Below are positions 1 to 10,010 of a stretch of DNA of 64,000 nt, piece after piece. The notes under the pieces are model-generated. The model saw only the letters and a program-made list of their open reading frames with translations. It had not been told where the DNA came from and ran no database searches. Every line of letters begins with the position of its first letter. Positions within the stretch are counted from its first letter, which is position 1. Where the stretch lies: contig JAEUPQ010000040.1 of NCBI GenBank assembly GCA_016789405.1, positions 62,001-126,000 of the forward strand, in the 5' to 3' direction. Source of the stretch: Lysobacteraceae bacterium. GTDB taxonomy: Bacteria > Pseudomonadota > Gammaproteobacteria > Xanthomonadales > Xanthomonadaceae. The translations under genes and the position numbers were made by a program.

Positions 1-339
1 AGTGATGTTCGACAGCCATGATCGAATGTCCTGCGCACAATCTTTCTTGTCATGGTGCGCGCCATCCTGCAAGCGGGAAACGACGCTTTCGCGGCGCCGC
101 GATGTCGCGGTTTCGTCGCGTCTGCTGCCTTCGCACCCGTGCGCATCCGTCAAAAACGGGACCGCACGCGCGTTTTGATTTCATTTGAGCTTTTTTGAGG
201 CCCGATGCATCGCGCGAACGCGATGCCGGCTCCACCATCCATGTGCCCGCGAGAGCCCTCGTCGGGGATGCGTCGCGACGGGTCCACCCCTCCATGGAAC
301 CGTCGCGATCGGCATGCGATGCGACATTCACGACTCTTG
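1..339. other. Non-coding stretch at the left edge
   Basis: No reading frame here has a credible start, ribosome site and length. The open frames that cross it are antisense to the regulator gene next door. It holds three TTTGA half-sites (174-198) and leads into a plus-strand terminator-like hairpin (340-372). It could be the 3' region of a transcript starting off the window or a short untranslated transcript; the sequence alone does not decide. Confidence 0.5.
174..198 (+). promoter_or_regulatory. Three TTTGA half-sites at 10-bp spacing
   Basis: TTTGA occurs at 174, 184 and 194, one helical turn apart, in an otherwise GC-rich stretch. OmpR-type winged-helix regulators are known to bind tandem direct half-sites with 10-11 bp spacing. 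The neighbouring gene (404-3301) encodes such a domain, so an operator is a reasonable inference. Related pairs lie at 3630 and 3965. Confidence 0.35.
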
Positions 340-372
340 AGGCCGCGCGTGCTCCACCGCGGCCTATTTTTT
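340..372 (+). terminator. Rho-independent terminator-like hairpin, plus strand
   Basis: An 8-bp stem AGGCCGCG/CGCGGCCT (340-347 with 358-365) is followed by A and six T on the plus strand. No plus-strand gene precedes it in the window, and on the minus strand it lacks a T-run, so it does not serve the adjacent minus-strand gene. It resembles the hairpin at 3879-3914, including the shared downstream GTCGTCTG and GGATCC. Confidence 0.55.
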
Positions 373-403
373 GCGCGAGTCGTCTGCGCGAGGATCCTGT
401 CGC

Positions 404-3301
404 CTACCTGGACGCGCGTGCCGACAGCCAGTCCAGCCGGGCGCCAGGCAGCGGGTCATCGGCCGTGCTGCGGGATGTCGACGCCGTCTCCCCCAGGCTG
501 CCGTCGCGTGCCAGCGCATCGAGTTCGGCCAGCAGCACGCCGTCGTCGTGGCGACGTGCGCGGTCGCGCAGCTGCGTCCAGCGTGCATGCGCCTGGGCCG
601 GATCGCCGGCCTGCAGGGTGTCGAGCAGATCCAGGGTTTCCAGCCTGCGCTGCAGCGCCCACACGTCCGGCTGGGAACGCTTGCGCGCATCGTCGGCGAT
701 GGCGCGGCTGCGCGTCAGGTCGCCGCGCGCCATCGCGATTTCCGCCAGCCCGATCCGCATGCCGGTGGCGAGCAGGTCGTAGCCTGCATCCTCGCAGCGT
801 TGCAGTGCGGTGCCGTACAGCCGTTCCGCGCGGTCGTATTCGCGGACGCGCGCAAGCAGCGAGGCCACGGTTTCGACCATGATCCAGTGGTCGGTGCCGC
901 GCGGCATGGCATCGATCGCTCGTTCGATCTGGTCCAGATGCACGCGTGCCTGGGCCTCGTCGCCATCGAGGAGGTCCGCTTGTGCTTCCAGCACCTGGGA
1001 CCACTGACGCAGATAGGGTTCTTCCGCATGCCGACAGGCGTCGATCCTGCGTCGTGCTGCCGGAACGTCGCCGCGCGCCAGGTCCAGGTCGCCACGCACG
1101 CAGGACAGTCGCGCGGCGATGCGGCTCGGCAGCGACTGCCCCTGGGCCGTGAGTCGCTGTTCCACCCGTTGCAGAACGGCTTGCGCCGTCGCGGCATCGC
1201 CGCCGCGCAGGTGCAGCATGGCGTCGAATTCGGCGGCCCAGTAGACGCGCTCGTCGCTGTGCGTGCCGCGGCTGAGTCGTGCGATGCGCGCCCTTGCGCT
1301 GGCGTGGTTGCCGATCAGCGCGTCCTGGTTCAGGAGGTCGAACTCGAGTGAATCCTGCAACATGGTGTCGCCGGACGCATTGGCGACATCCAGTGCGTCG
1401 CGCAGCAGCGTGCGGTACTGGGCATGCGAGCCCGCGTTGTAGTGCTTGAAGGCTTCGCGACGCAGTACCTCGGTTTCGATGGCGGCATTGCCCGCGCGTC
1501 GCGCTTCTTCGCGCAGGGCGCGCATCGCCGCCGTCTCGCCCAGCGCATCCCCGCGCCGGGATTCGTCGGCGAGATAGCGCGCGTAACGACCGGCCAGGCG
1601 ATCGCCCGCGGCTTCGAATTCCCCGGCGGCCAGTTCGAACATCGATGGCGAGGGCGCGTTCCCTGCCTGGCTGTGGTGCACGCGCGCCAGTTGCAGCCGT
1701 ACCGATCCGCGTTCCTGCGCCCAGCCCGGGCCGAGTCGTGCCAGTTGCGAAAGCGTGCGCTGTGCCCGTGCACGCGCGTCGTCGAGGTCGCCATCGATCC
1801 CCGCGATGTCGGTGAGCAGGAACTCGCGACGGATGCGTCGATCGAGCGGCTCGCGTGCCCAGTCGACGGTGCGTGCCTGCAGCAGCGCGTCCGCTGCGCG
1901 CGGGTCGCCATTGCGCAGCAGCAGGCGTGCGTGCGCGAGTGCGAAGTCGGCGCGCGCGGGGAATGCGCGCGACAGCGTGGCCAGTGCGCGGGCCGCCTCA
2001 GGTTGGCGCCTCGGGTCGATCGTCGCCGCCTGTGCTTCGAGGATGCGCAGCGCGTCGGCGGGCATGGGCGCAAGCCCGCGGCGGGCCATGCCGAAGTGCG
2101 CGAGCGCTTCGTTGATGCGGTTGTGTCGCAAGGCGAGTTCTGCAAGCAGCAGGTGAGCCGGTGCGAAGGTCGGTGCCGCCGAGGCCGTGGCATCGGCTTC
2201 GGCGCGCGCGCGCGTCCAGTCGCGGATGCGCATCGCCTCGAATGCCGAGGCATGGCGCGAGGCGACTTCCGGCACCAGGGACAGCGCAGGCCAGCGCTCG
2301 CCGGCCCGGTGCGGCAGGACGCGGGCGATGATCTTCTGCGACAGGGCGTCGACGGCTTTCGACAACTCGCCCCTCGTCCCGCGCTCGATCAGTTCGATGT
2401 CGGCTGCGTCGCGGCGACTGCCGGATGCGCCGCCACCGATGCGCGCGCGCAGCAGAACGCCATCGTTCGTCCCGCCGACCGTTTCGGACGACAGCACCAC
2501 GACCCATCGCGGTGTGTTGTCGTCGCGCGGCGGCAAGGCGTCGCGGCGGATCGCCTCCGGCAGCAGGTCGAGCTTCCACGACAGCCAGGCATCCAGCTGC
2601 GCGGCCGGCGTGGGCGACGCCTTGCTTGCTTCGCCCGTGTCTGCCTGCAGCACCACGATTTCGCGTGCCGCCGGGCTGGTCGTGGCGCGCGGGCTTGCTT
2701 GCTGGCCGGGCGCAGTGGGCAGCACGGCCGCGAACAGCACGCCCCACATCGCGATGAGGGCAAGCACGGATGCGAAGGTGGACACACGCTGTGGCGTCGT
2801 GCGAACCGGAGCGGCCGGCGGATGGGAGGACGTTGCGGAGTCGACAGCGTCCCTGTCCGGGACCGAGCCGCGCGCATCGTCGGAGTCGGCACGGGTCGAA
2901 GCCGCGTGCTCGCCGTCGGCCGCGGGTTCGATTTCCCCGGCCCGTGGCGATGGTGCCGGCTCCGCACGCACCGGTGTCGGCGGTTCGAACACGTAACCGC
3001 GCTTGGAGACGGTGCGGATCCAGTGCTTGCGGGGTTCGCCGAGGGCCTTGCGCAGCATCCAGACGCTTTGCGAGAGGTTGGAGTCCTCCACCACCACGCC
3101 TGGCCACACCCGCTCGAACAGGGTGTCGCGGGTGTGCAGCACGCCGGGCTCGGCGAGGAAGACCTGGAGCAGGTCGAACATCCGCTGCGGCAATTCGGTG
3201 TGTCCATCCGGCCGCATGACGCGGCGATAACGCAGGTCGATGCGCACATCGCCGACGACCAGGATCGCCCCATCCCCGGGCAGCGGCGTTGGCGTCGTCA
3301 T
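404..3301 (-). CDS. Membrane-anchored winged-helix regulator with repeat-rich periplasmic domain (CadC-like)
   Basis: Predicted 965-residue one-component transcription regulator. Residues about 10-110 form an OmpR/PhoB-type winged helix: it has the transactivation-loop pattern HTRDTLFERVWPGV and recognition-helix pattern NLSQSVWMLRKALGE, and ends in RTVSKRGYVFEPPTP. A Pro/Ala-rich linker follows, then one membrane segment at about 174-195, then some 770 residues of mainly Ala/Arg/Leu-rich helices that look TPR-like. This is the CadC/ToxR layout, with DNA binding in the cytoplasm and sensing in the periplasm. I chose the ATG at 3301 because the winged helix starts right after it; the frame stays open 135 codons upstream without protein-like sequence. 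It diverges from the first protease (4147) and has a paralogue at 14237-17137 of almost equal length (966 residues). Regulation of the protease cluster is inference from position. Confidence 0.85.
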   Translation of the reverse strand: MTTPTPLPGDGAILVVGDVRIDLRYRRVMRPDGHTELPQRMFDLLQVFLAEPGVLHTRDTLFERVWPGVVVEDSNLSQSVWMLRKALGEPRKHWIRTVSKRGYVFEPPTPVRAEPAPSPRAGEIEPAADGEHAASTRADSDDARGSVPDRDAVDSATSSHPPAAPVRTTPQRVSTFASVLALIAMWGVLFAAVLPTAPGQQASPRATTSPAAREIVVLQADTGEASKASPTPAAQLDAWLSWKLDLLPEAIRRDALPPRDDNTPRWVVVLSSETVGGTNDGVLLRARIGGGASGSRRDAADIELIERGTRGELSKAVDALSQKIIARVLPHRAGERWPALSLVPEVASRHASAFEAMRIRDWTRARAEADATASAAPTFAPAHLLLAELALRHNRINEALAHFGMARRGLAPMPADALRILEAQAATIDPRRQPEAARALATLSRAFPARADFALAHARLLLRNGDPRAADALLQARTVDWAREPLDRRIRREFLLTDIAGIDGDLDDARARAQRTLSQLARLGPGWAQERGSVRLQLARVHHSQAGNAPSPSMFELAAGEFEAAGDRLAGRYARYLADESRRGDALGETAAMRALREEARRAGNAAIETEVLRREAFKHYNAGSHAQYRTLLRDALDVANASGDTMLQDSLEFDLLNQDALIGNHASARARIARLSRGTHSDERVYWAAEFDAMLHLRGGDAATAQAVLQRVEQRLTAQGQSLPSRIAARLSCVRGDLDLARGDVPAARRRIDACRHAEEPYLRQWSQVLEAQADLLDGDEAQARVHLDQIERAIDAMPRGTDHWIMVETVASLLARVREYDRAERLYGTALQRCEDAGYDLLATGMRIGLAEIAMARGDLTRSRAIADDARKRSQPDVWALQRRLETLDLLDTLQAGDPAQAHARWTQLRDRARRHDDGVLLAELDALARDGSLGETASTSRSTADDPLPGARLDWLSARASR

Positions 3302-3629
3302 CGTCGCCCCCGTGCGGCCCGGCGCGGTCCGACCTCGGCCGCGGCGTGTCGCCGTTGCCGGTTCGGTGCGTCGCACATCGTTCGGGACTGCTGCATCGCT
3401 CTCCCTCTGGCTGGTCCTGCACGCGATCGACGCCCCTTCGCCGACACTGCCTGCCTCGGCAGTGGTCGCGTGCAGGCCAAGCGTAACGCGAGTGTCATCC
3501 GTGGTGCGCGGGCCGCACGGCCGCGCACATCGCGATCGGTGATATCGGTCTCCCGGTATCAGCATGGCCGCCGCCGAGAGGCCGGCATCGTCGCCCGTCG
3601 GGCTTGCCCGACCAACGACTTGATGCGGA

Positions 3630-3645
3630 TTTGAGAAAAATTTGA
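3630..3645 (+). promoter_or_regulatory. Tandem TTTGA pair, 11-bp spacing (copy 2)
   Basis: The sequence TTTGAGAAAAATTTGA has half-sites at 3630 and 3641. It is almost identical to the pair at 3965-3980 (TTTGAGAAAGATTTGA). It lies about 330 bp upstream of the regulator's start codon on the opposite strand and about 235 bp before the hairpin at 3879, so it could serve autoregulation, an untranslated transcript, or both. Confidence 0.4.
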
Positions 3646-3878
3646 AGGTTCCCGAGAAGCCTGCGGCGACCGGGCAGCGTTTCATCGTGCCCGTCGGTGA
3701 TGACATCTACCGGCGATGCTGCACGGCAGCATGCGTTTCCGCCATCCGACCCCGTGGATGGCGGCCCACTTTGTGGAAGCTCGATCGATCACGGGTGAGG
3801 CGATGGGTGGACCGTTCCGCGCGTCCGTCGCTTCACCGGGTTGCCCGGACCATCGCGTCCGGGCGAGCGTTCCTGTCC

Positions 3879-3914
3879 CGGCCGCGTACCCCTCGGGCTC
3901 GCGGCCGTTTTTTT
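3879..3914 (+). terminator. Rho-independent terminator-like hairpin, plus strand
   Basis: An 8-bp stem CGGCCGCG/CGCGGCCG (3879-3886 with 3900-3907) is followed directly by seven T. It sits upstream of the trypsin-fold gene with no coding sequence in front of it, and its flanks match those of the hairpin at 340-372. Confidence 0.6.
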
Positions 3915-3964
3915 GCCTGTCGTCTGGATCCGGCGCGCCGCATGGCGTGCGTGCCATGGCTGCG

Positions 3965-3980
3965 TTTGAGAAAGATTTGA
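3965..3980 (+). promoter_or_regulatory. Tandem TTTGA pair, 11-bp spacing (copy 3)
   Basis: Half-sites lie at 3965 and 3976, about 170 bp upstream of the first protease start codon. Apart from one base it repeats the core at 3630-3645. This position suits an operator for the protease promoter. No experiment or genome-wide comparison supports it yet. Confidence 0.4.
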
Positions 3981-4146
3981 CCCGCAGCGCATCGTCCGAG
4001 CCCCCCCGTTCGCGTCAGATCGACGTGCCCCGACCCCGTGCCATCCGCGGTTCGCAGCGGGGCGAGGCCAGGGCGGCCCGATCTTGCCCGAAGCACATAA
4101 CGAACGCGTACGCGTCATTCATACATTTCCTTGAGGAGGGGTTTCC

Positions 4147-5505
4147 ATGCAATCGCAGTCCCGCACCACCCGCCAGGCGCGTCTCGCGCTGGCGATGTTC
4201 GCGGCGGTCGCCGCCACGTCTTCGATCGCCCAGCAGCGCCCGGCCACCGCCGAATCCCTGCGTCCTTCGGCCCCCGCGCAGCGCATCGTCGGCGGCAGCC
4301 TCACCACCACGGTCCAGCCATGGGTCGCTGCGCTGCTGCAGAACGGCCAGCAGGGCTGCGGTGGTTCGCTGATCGCGCCGCAGTGGGTGGTCACCGCCGC
4401 GCATTGCGTGTCCGGCGGCGCCAATCCCACCCAGGTGCGCCTGGGCTCGCTCTATCGCAGCAGCGGTGGCCAGGTCATCTCGATCTCGCAGAAGATCGTC
4501 CATCCCGGCTACAGCACCAGCAACATCAACGGCGGCAACGACATCGCCCTGCTGAAGCTCGCCAGCCCGGTCTCGGGCATCACGCCGATCTCCATCGCCG
4601 CCAGCGCGCCCGGCGCGAACACCGCAGTGCGCCTGTACGGCTGGGGCCAGACCACGCCGCAGCAGGGCGGGGACCGCGGCTCCGAGCAGCTCAAGCAGCT
4701 CGACACCCAGATCATCGCCTCGTCGAACTGCGCGAACTACCGGACCGGCGACCTCTGCGTGCGCGGCAGCACGTCGGCGACCGCCTGCTACGGCGACTCG
4801 GGCGGCCCGGCGATCGTCGGCGGCGCGCTGGTCGGCGCGACCAGCCGCGCTGGTGGCAACAACACCACCTGCGGCCCGACCAACGCGATCTATACCAGCG
4901 TCGTCTATTTCAAGAGCTGGATCAGCCAGTACGTCAGCACCACGCCGCCCGGCGACTACAGCATCTCGGGCACGATCACCAACAGTTCGGGCGCCGGCAT
5001 TTCCGGCGTGACGGTGAGCAACGGCAGCGTCACGGCAACGACCAGCAGCACCGGCGCCTACACCCTGACCGGCGTGGGCAACGGCACCTACACGCTGACG
5101 CCTTCGCTGAGCGGCTACACCTTCTCGCCGGCCAGCCGCAGCGTGACCGTGAACGGCGCCAACGTCACCGGCCAGGACTTCACCGGCACCGGTTCGAGCA
5201 CGGGCAATTGGCAGACCCAGAGCGGATCGCTGGCCAGCGGCGGCAGCGCCACGGTGCCCTCGTCGCCGGGCTACGTGCAGGGCGGCAACGGCACCTACCA
5301 GGCCACGCTCAGCGGTCCGTCGACGGCGGACTTCGACCTGTACCTGTTCAAGTGGAATGGCGCGTCCTGGACCCAGGTCGCCAAGAGCGATGGCAGCACC
5401 TCCAGCGAATCGATCAGCTACAACGGCACCGCTGGCTACTACGCGCTGCAGGTGCGGTCGTACTCCGGCAGCGGCACCTACACGGCGCGCTACCTGTTCC
5501 CGTAG
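4147..5505 (+). CDS. Secreted S1A trypsin-fold serine protease with regulatory-like and PPC-like C-terminal modules
   Basis: A 452-residue secreted endopeptidase. Domains in order: signal peptide (about 1-29), short propeptide ending QR before IVGG at 48, S1A catalytic domain (about 48-263), carboxypeptidase-regulatory-like beta module (about 267-350), and a PPC-like module (about 355-452). The triad is H86 (TAAHC), D132 (NDIALL) and S218 (GDSGGP). The S1-pocket position six residues before the serine is Thr212 rather than the Asp of true trypsins, so cleavage after Lys/Arg is not expected. The start ATG is set by GAGGAGGGG seven bases upstream. The PPC-like tail is nearly the same as that of the subtilase at 40257, 36 kb away, pointing to domain exchange. 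Likely exported by Sec and then type II secretion (inferred). Confidence 0.9.
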   Translation: MQSQSRTTRQARLALAMFAAVAATSSIAQQRPATAESLRPSAPAQRIVGGSLTTTVQPWVAALLQNGQQGCGGSLIAPQWVVTAAHCVSGGANPTQVRLGSLYRSSGGQVISISQKIVHPGYSTSNINGGNDIALLKLASPVSGITPISIAASAPGANTAVRLYGWGQTTPQQGGDRGSEQLKQLDTQIIASSNCANYRTGDLCVRGSTSATACYGDSGGPAIVGGALVGATSRAGGNNTTCGPTNAIYTSVVYFKSWISQYVSTTPPGDYSISGTITNSSGAGISGVTVSNGSVTATTSSTGAYTLTGVGNGTYTLTPSLSGYTFSPASRSVTVNGANVTGQDFTGTGSSTGNWQTQSGSLASGGSATVPSSPGYVQGGNGTYQATLSGPSTADFDLYLFKWNGASWTQVAKSDGSTSSESISYNGTAGYYALQVRSYSGSGTYTARYLFP

Positions 5506-5576
5506 CCCTGACGAGGCAGGCCTGGGGCGGGCGCCCTGGTGGTCGCCTGTTTCCGGCGCCGTGTCGGACACGGGAA

Positions 5577-5606
5577 GGGCCGGTCGCGCGAGCGACCGGC
5601 CCGTTT
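5577..5606 (+). terminator. Probable terminator after the first protease
   Basis: An 11-bp perfect stem GGGCCGGTCGC/GCGACCGGCCC with a GCGA loop is followed by G and only three T. Stem strength supports termination; the T-run is weak. Confidence 0.6.
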
Positions 5607-6118
5607 GCGTCGAGCAAAGGAAATGTGCACGACGACAGCGAATCGCATGGCGTCACTGCCCTTCTGACGCAAACAGCACTCGATCGAACAGCCTCTTTCG
5701 ACGCGATGCGCAGCAGGATGGCGAGATGCATCACGAAAGACGCGCGATGCCGCGCACGCCGCGTGCGACCATGACGCTGCGTCGTGTTGCGTCGCACAAA
5801 TCTCACCGAGGTCTTCTCGCGCGGATGTCGCAGGAGCGAATTGGTTTCGTTTGAAACTGTGATGTTGTGCTGAATTTGGCAGATCGTCATAAGCCGCCGG
5901 ACCTTGTGCGTATGCACAACTGCTATCAAGCCCGCCGTGCAGTGAAAGCCCGGGCGTCGGCGATCAGGAACGGATCATCAGGATTGATCGCAGCGGAACA
6001 CGCACGCCGCGCAAAGACGGCGACCGTGTACCGCCGGGTGCATCCACGCACGACCACGCATGCAATCGAAGGCATGCGACACGACCAATCACAACAAGCA
6101 TCACGGAGGGTTCTCACA
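5607..6118. other. Non-coding leader of second trypsin-fold gene
   Basis: About 510 bases with no credible gene. The protease frame stays open upstream to 5867, but that stretch has basic, low-quality protein sequence and no ribosome site. I see no clear promoter boxes; a single TTTGA at 5849 is unpaired. Confidence 0.5.
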
Positions 6119-7243
6119 GTGGTTAACGCTTCCCGCAACTTCCTGTTCGCTGCCGTCGGCCTGGCTCTGGCCGCTTCTTCGCTCAACGCTGGCGCGCAGC
6201 AGCGCATTCCCGGCATGCAGCAGGGCAACACCCCCAGCGTCCAGCAGCGCATCGTCGGCGGCAGCCTCGCACCCGATGGCGCCTATCCGTGGACGGCCGC
6301 ACTGCTGAGCAGCAGCGGCAGCCAGTTCTGCGGCGGCTCGCTGATCGCCGCGAAGTGGGTGGTCACCGCAGCGCACTGCAGCAGCAGCGCCGCATCGGTC
6401 CGTGTCGGCTCGGTCGATCGCACCTCGGGCGGCCAGGTCATCCGCGTCATCCGTCGCATCAACCATCCGCAGTACAGCACGCAGAACGACATCGCGCTGC
6501 TGGAACTCGAAACCCCCGTGTCGGGCATCACGCCGATCACGCGCGGCACTGCGTCGCCTGCCGTTGGCGCCACCGTGCGTCTGCTGGGCTGGGGCCAGGT
6601 GACCTCGCCGTTCGGCGGCGACTCCGGTTCGCGTTACCTCAAGCAGCTGGACACCACCGTGCTGACGCCGAGCACCTGCTCGGGCACCGGCGCCGGTGAC
6701 CTCTGCTTCCGCGGCACGACCACCCAGACCGCCTGCAAGGGCGACTCCGGCGGCCCGGCGCTGCACAACGGCGCGCTCGTTGGCGCGACCAGCCGTTCGG
6801 GCCGCAGCGCCAACTACTGCGGCGAAGACGTGATCTACACCAACGTCACGTACTACAAGACCTGGATCGACCAGTACGTCGGCGGCGGCACCAATCCGGG
6901 TGGCCAGACCTACACCAACAGCGCCGACTACCAGATCCGCGACAACACCACGGTCGAAAGCCCGATCACCGTTTCCGGGCGCACCGGGAATGGCTCCGCC
7001 ACCACGCCGGTGGCCGTGAACATCGTGCACACCTACATCGGCGACCTGAAGGTCGACCTGGTCGCGCCGGACGGCTCGGTCTACGTGCTGCACAACCGTT
7101 CGGGCGGCGGCGCCGACAACATCAACCAGACCTACACGGTGAACCTGTCGGGCGAAGCCATGAACGGCACCTGGAAGCTGCGCGTGAACGACAACGCCAA
7201 CGCTGACACCGGCTACGTCAACAGCTGGAGCGTCACGTTCTGA
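6119..7243 (+). CDS. Secreted S1A trypsin-fold serine protease with P domain
   Basis: A 374-residue secreted protease. The GTG at 6119 is the start: GGAGGG lies eight bases upstream and the coding sequence begins directly with a signal peptide (about 1-26). A short propeptide ends QQR before IVGG at 45. The S1A domain (about 45-255) has H86 (TAAHC), D124 (NDIALL) and S210 (GDSGGP). As in the neighbour at 4147, the S1 position six before the serine is Thr, not Asp. The C-terminal P domain (about 263-374) belongs to the YVLHNR subtype also found on the proteins at 21616, 27333, 29690 and 33455, and ends SWSVTF. P domains stabilise or help target subtilisin-like proteases; one on a trypsin fold fits this cluster's modular pattern. 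Confidence 0.9.
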   Translation: MVNASRNFLFAAVGLALAASSLNAGAQQRIPGMQQGNTPSVQQRIVGGSLAPDGAYPWTAALLSSSGSQFCGGSLIAAKWVVTAAHCSSSAASVRVGSVDRTSGGQVIRVIRRINHPQYSTQNDIALLELETPVSGITPITRGTASPAVGATVRLLGWGQVTSPFGGDSGSRYLKQLDTTVLTPSTCSGTGAGDLCFRGTTTQTACKGDSGGPALHNGALVGATSRSGRSANYCGEDVIYTNVTYYKTWIDQYVGGGTNPGGQTYTNSADYQIRDNTTVESPITVSGRTGNGSATTPVAVNIVHTYIGDLKVDLVAPDGSVYVLHNRSGGGADNINQTYTVNLSGEAMNGTWKLRVNDNANADTGYVNSWSVTF

Positions 7244-7285
7244 TGCGCCTGCGACCGCGAGGTCGCATGCTCGTCGATGCATCAG

Positions 7286-7312
7286 GGCCCCGGCGAAAGC
7301 CGGGGCCTTTTT
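7286..7312 (+). terminator. Rho-independent terminator
   Basis: Stem GGCCCCGGC/GCCGGGGCC closes a GAAA tetraloop and is followed by five T. It belongs to the recurrent CCCCGGC hairpin family that ends most genes of the cluster. Confidence 0.9.
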
Positions 7313-7700
7313 GCTTGCCGGAGTTTTCGATGGACGGAGTGCAGAATCATTGCGCCGGCTCGCGTTGCGAGGGTTGCCGATGCAATGCGCAATGCGCGAG
7401 TTCCATCGCCAATCCATGATGTATCGTTATCAGCACATTCGAGTACGCGCGTAACGCCTTGTTTCCGTGATGCGCGGCGCGAAATCCGACCTGCGTGATG
7501 TTGCAGTGCACATTGAACGCGTCTGGACGCGCGACTACTGTGCGCCCTGCGGGTGCTTGGACGAATGCCGCATAAAAGAATCACGGGCAAGTCCATCACG
7601 GATAAAAACAAAAACAGCGTTTCTGCCTTGCAATCCGCTCACTAGCACGCCGGACCGTTCCCGGCGTGATTCGACTCATTTACGTATTTGAGGAGCGATT
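7313..7700 (+). promoter_or_regulatory. Leader of subtilase 1, duplicated before subtilase 2
   Basis: About 390 non-coding bases. The last 150 or so align with those before the gene at 10011. Shared blocks include CGGGCAAGTCCAT, a purine/A-rich CGGAT-AAAAACAA stretch, TGCAATCCGCTCA, CGACTCAT and the ribosome site TTTGAGGAGCGATT before GTG. The conservation shows that the leader was copied with the gene and may hold a regulatory element; I cannot place promoter boxes. Confidence 0.45.
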
Positions 7701-9503
<1,803 letters not shown>

Positions 9504-9562
9504 TCCACGCTTGAAGGACGTCTCGACCGGCGTGCAACGGTCGAATCGATGGACGATGCGAG

Positions 9563-9591
9563 GACCCCGGCGTAAGCCGGGGTCTTTTTTT
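9563..9591 (+). terminator. Rho-independent terminator
   Basis: Stem GACCCCGGC/GCCGGGGTC closes a GTAA tetraloop and is followed by seven T. The preceding GGCGTGCAACGG block recurs before the terminator at 11869, showing that the 3' untranslated region was duplicated too. Confidence 0.92.
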
Positions 9592-10010
9592 CCATGATTC
9601 GCCAGGGGTGTTCGCCGTGTTGGGCGCGCGCGCGTGCATCGATGCGGAAAACGGTTTCTTTGCTTCGGAAACGCCCTTGCGACGCGCGCCGATGCGGCAG
9701 TTCCCGGGCGCGCACATGATCTTTCTTCATCACGGCGACCGATGGCGTGAACGGTGCCGATGCTCCGTGACGAAATGCGCGAATCCAGCCGTTTCCTTGC
9801 TGCGCCGCATATTGATCGTATACGCATGCTCGCCTAACGTTCCGCTCGCGGATGCATGGACGATGGCCGCGTACAAGAACGACGGGCAAGTCCATCTCGG
9901 ATCAAAAACAACAACAGTCTTCCCGCCCTGCAATCCGCTCATTCCGCACCGATCCCATCATGGGCAAATCCCGGTGTGTCTCGACTCATCTACTTTTTTG
10001 AGGAGCGATT
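9592..10010 (+). promoter_or_regulatory. Leader of subtilase 2, copy of the leader at 7313-7700
   Basis: About 420 bases without a gene. The distal part is unrelated to the first copy, while roughly the last 150 bases share the CGGGCAAGTCCAT, AAAAACAACAACAG, TGCAATCCGCTCA and CGACTCATCTAC blocks and the same ribosome site. Shared blocks kept amid divergence are the best candidates for the promoter and leader signals. Confidence 0.45.

Larger units (their letters stand above)
3302..4146. other. Divergent intergenic region between regulator and first protease
   Basis: These 845 bases contain no credible gene. They carry two TTTGA pairs (3630-3645 and 3965-3980), a strong plus-strand terminator-like hairpin (3879-3914), and the leader of the trypsin-fold gene. 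A terminator facing the same way as the downstream gene, with no gene before it, implies a short untranslated plus-strand transcript or a premature stop in a long leader. Confidence 0.55.
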
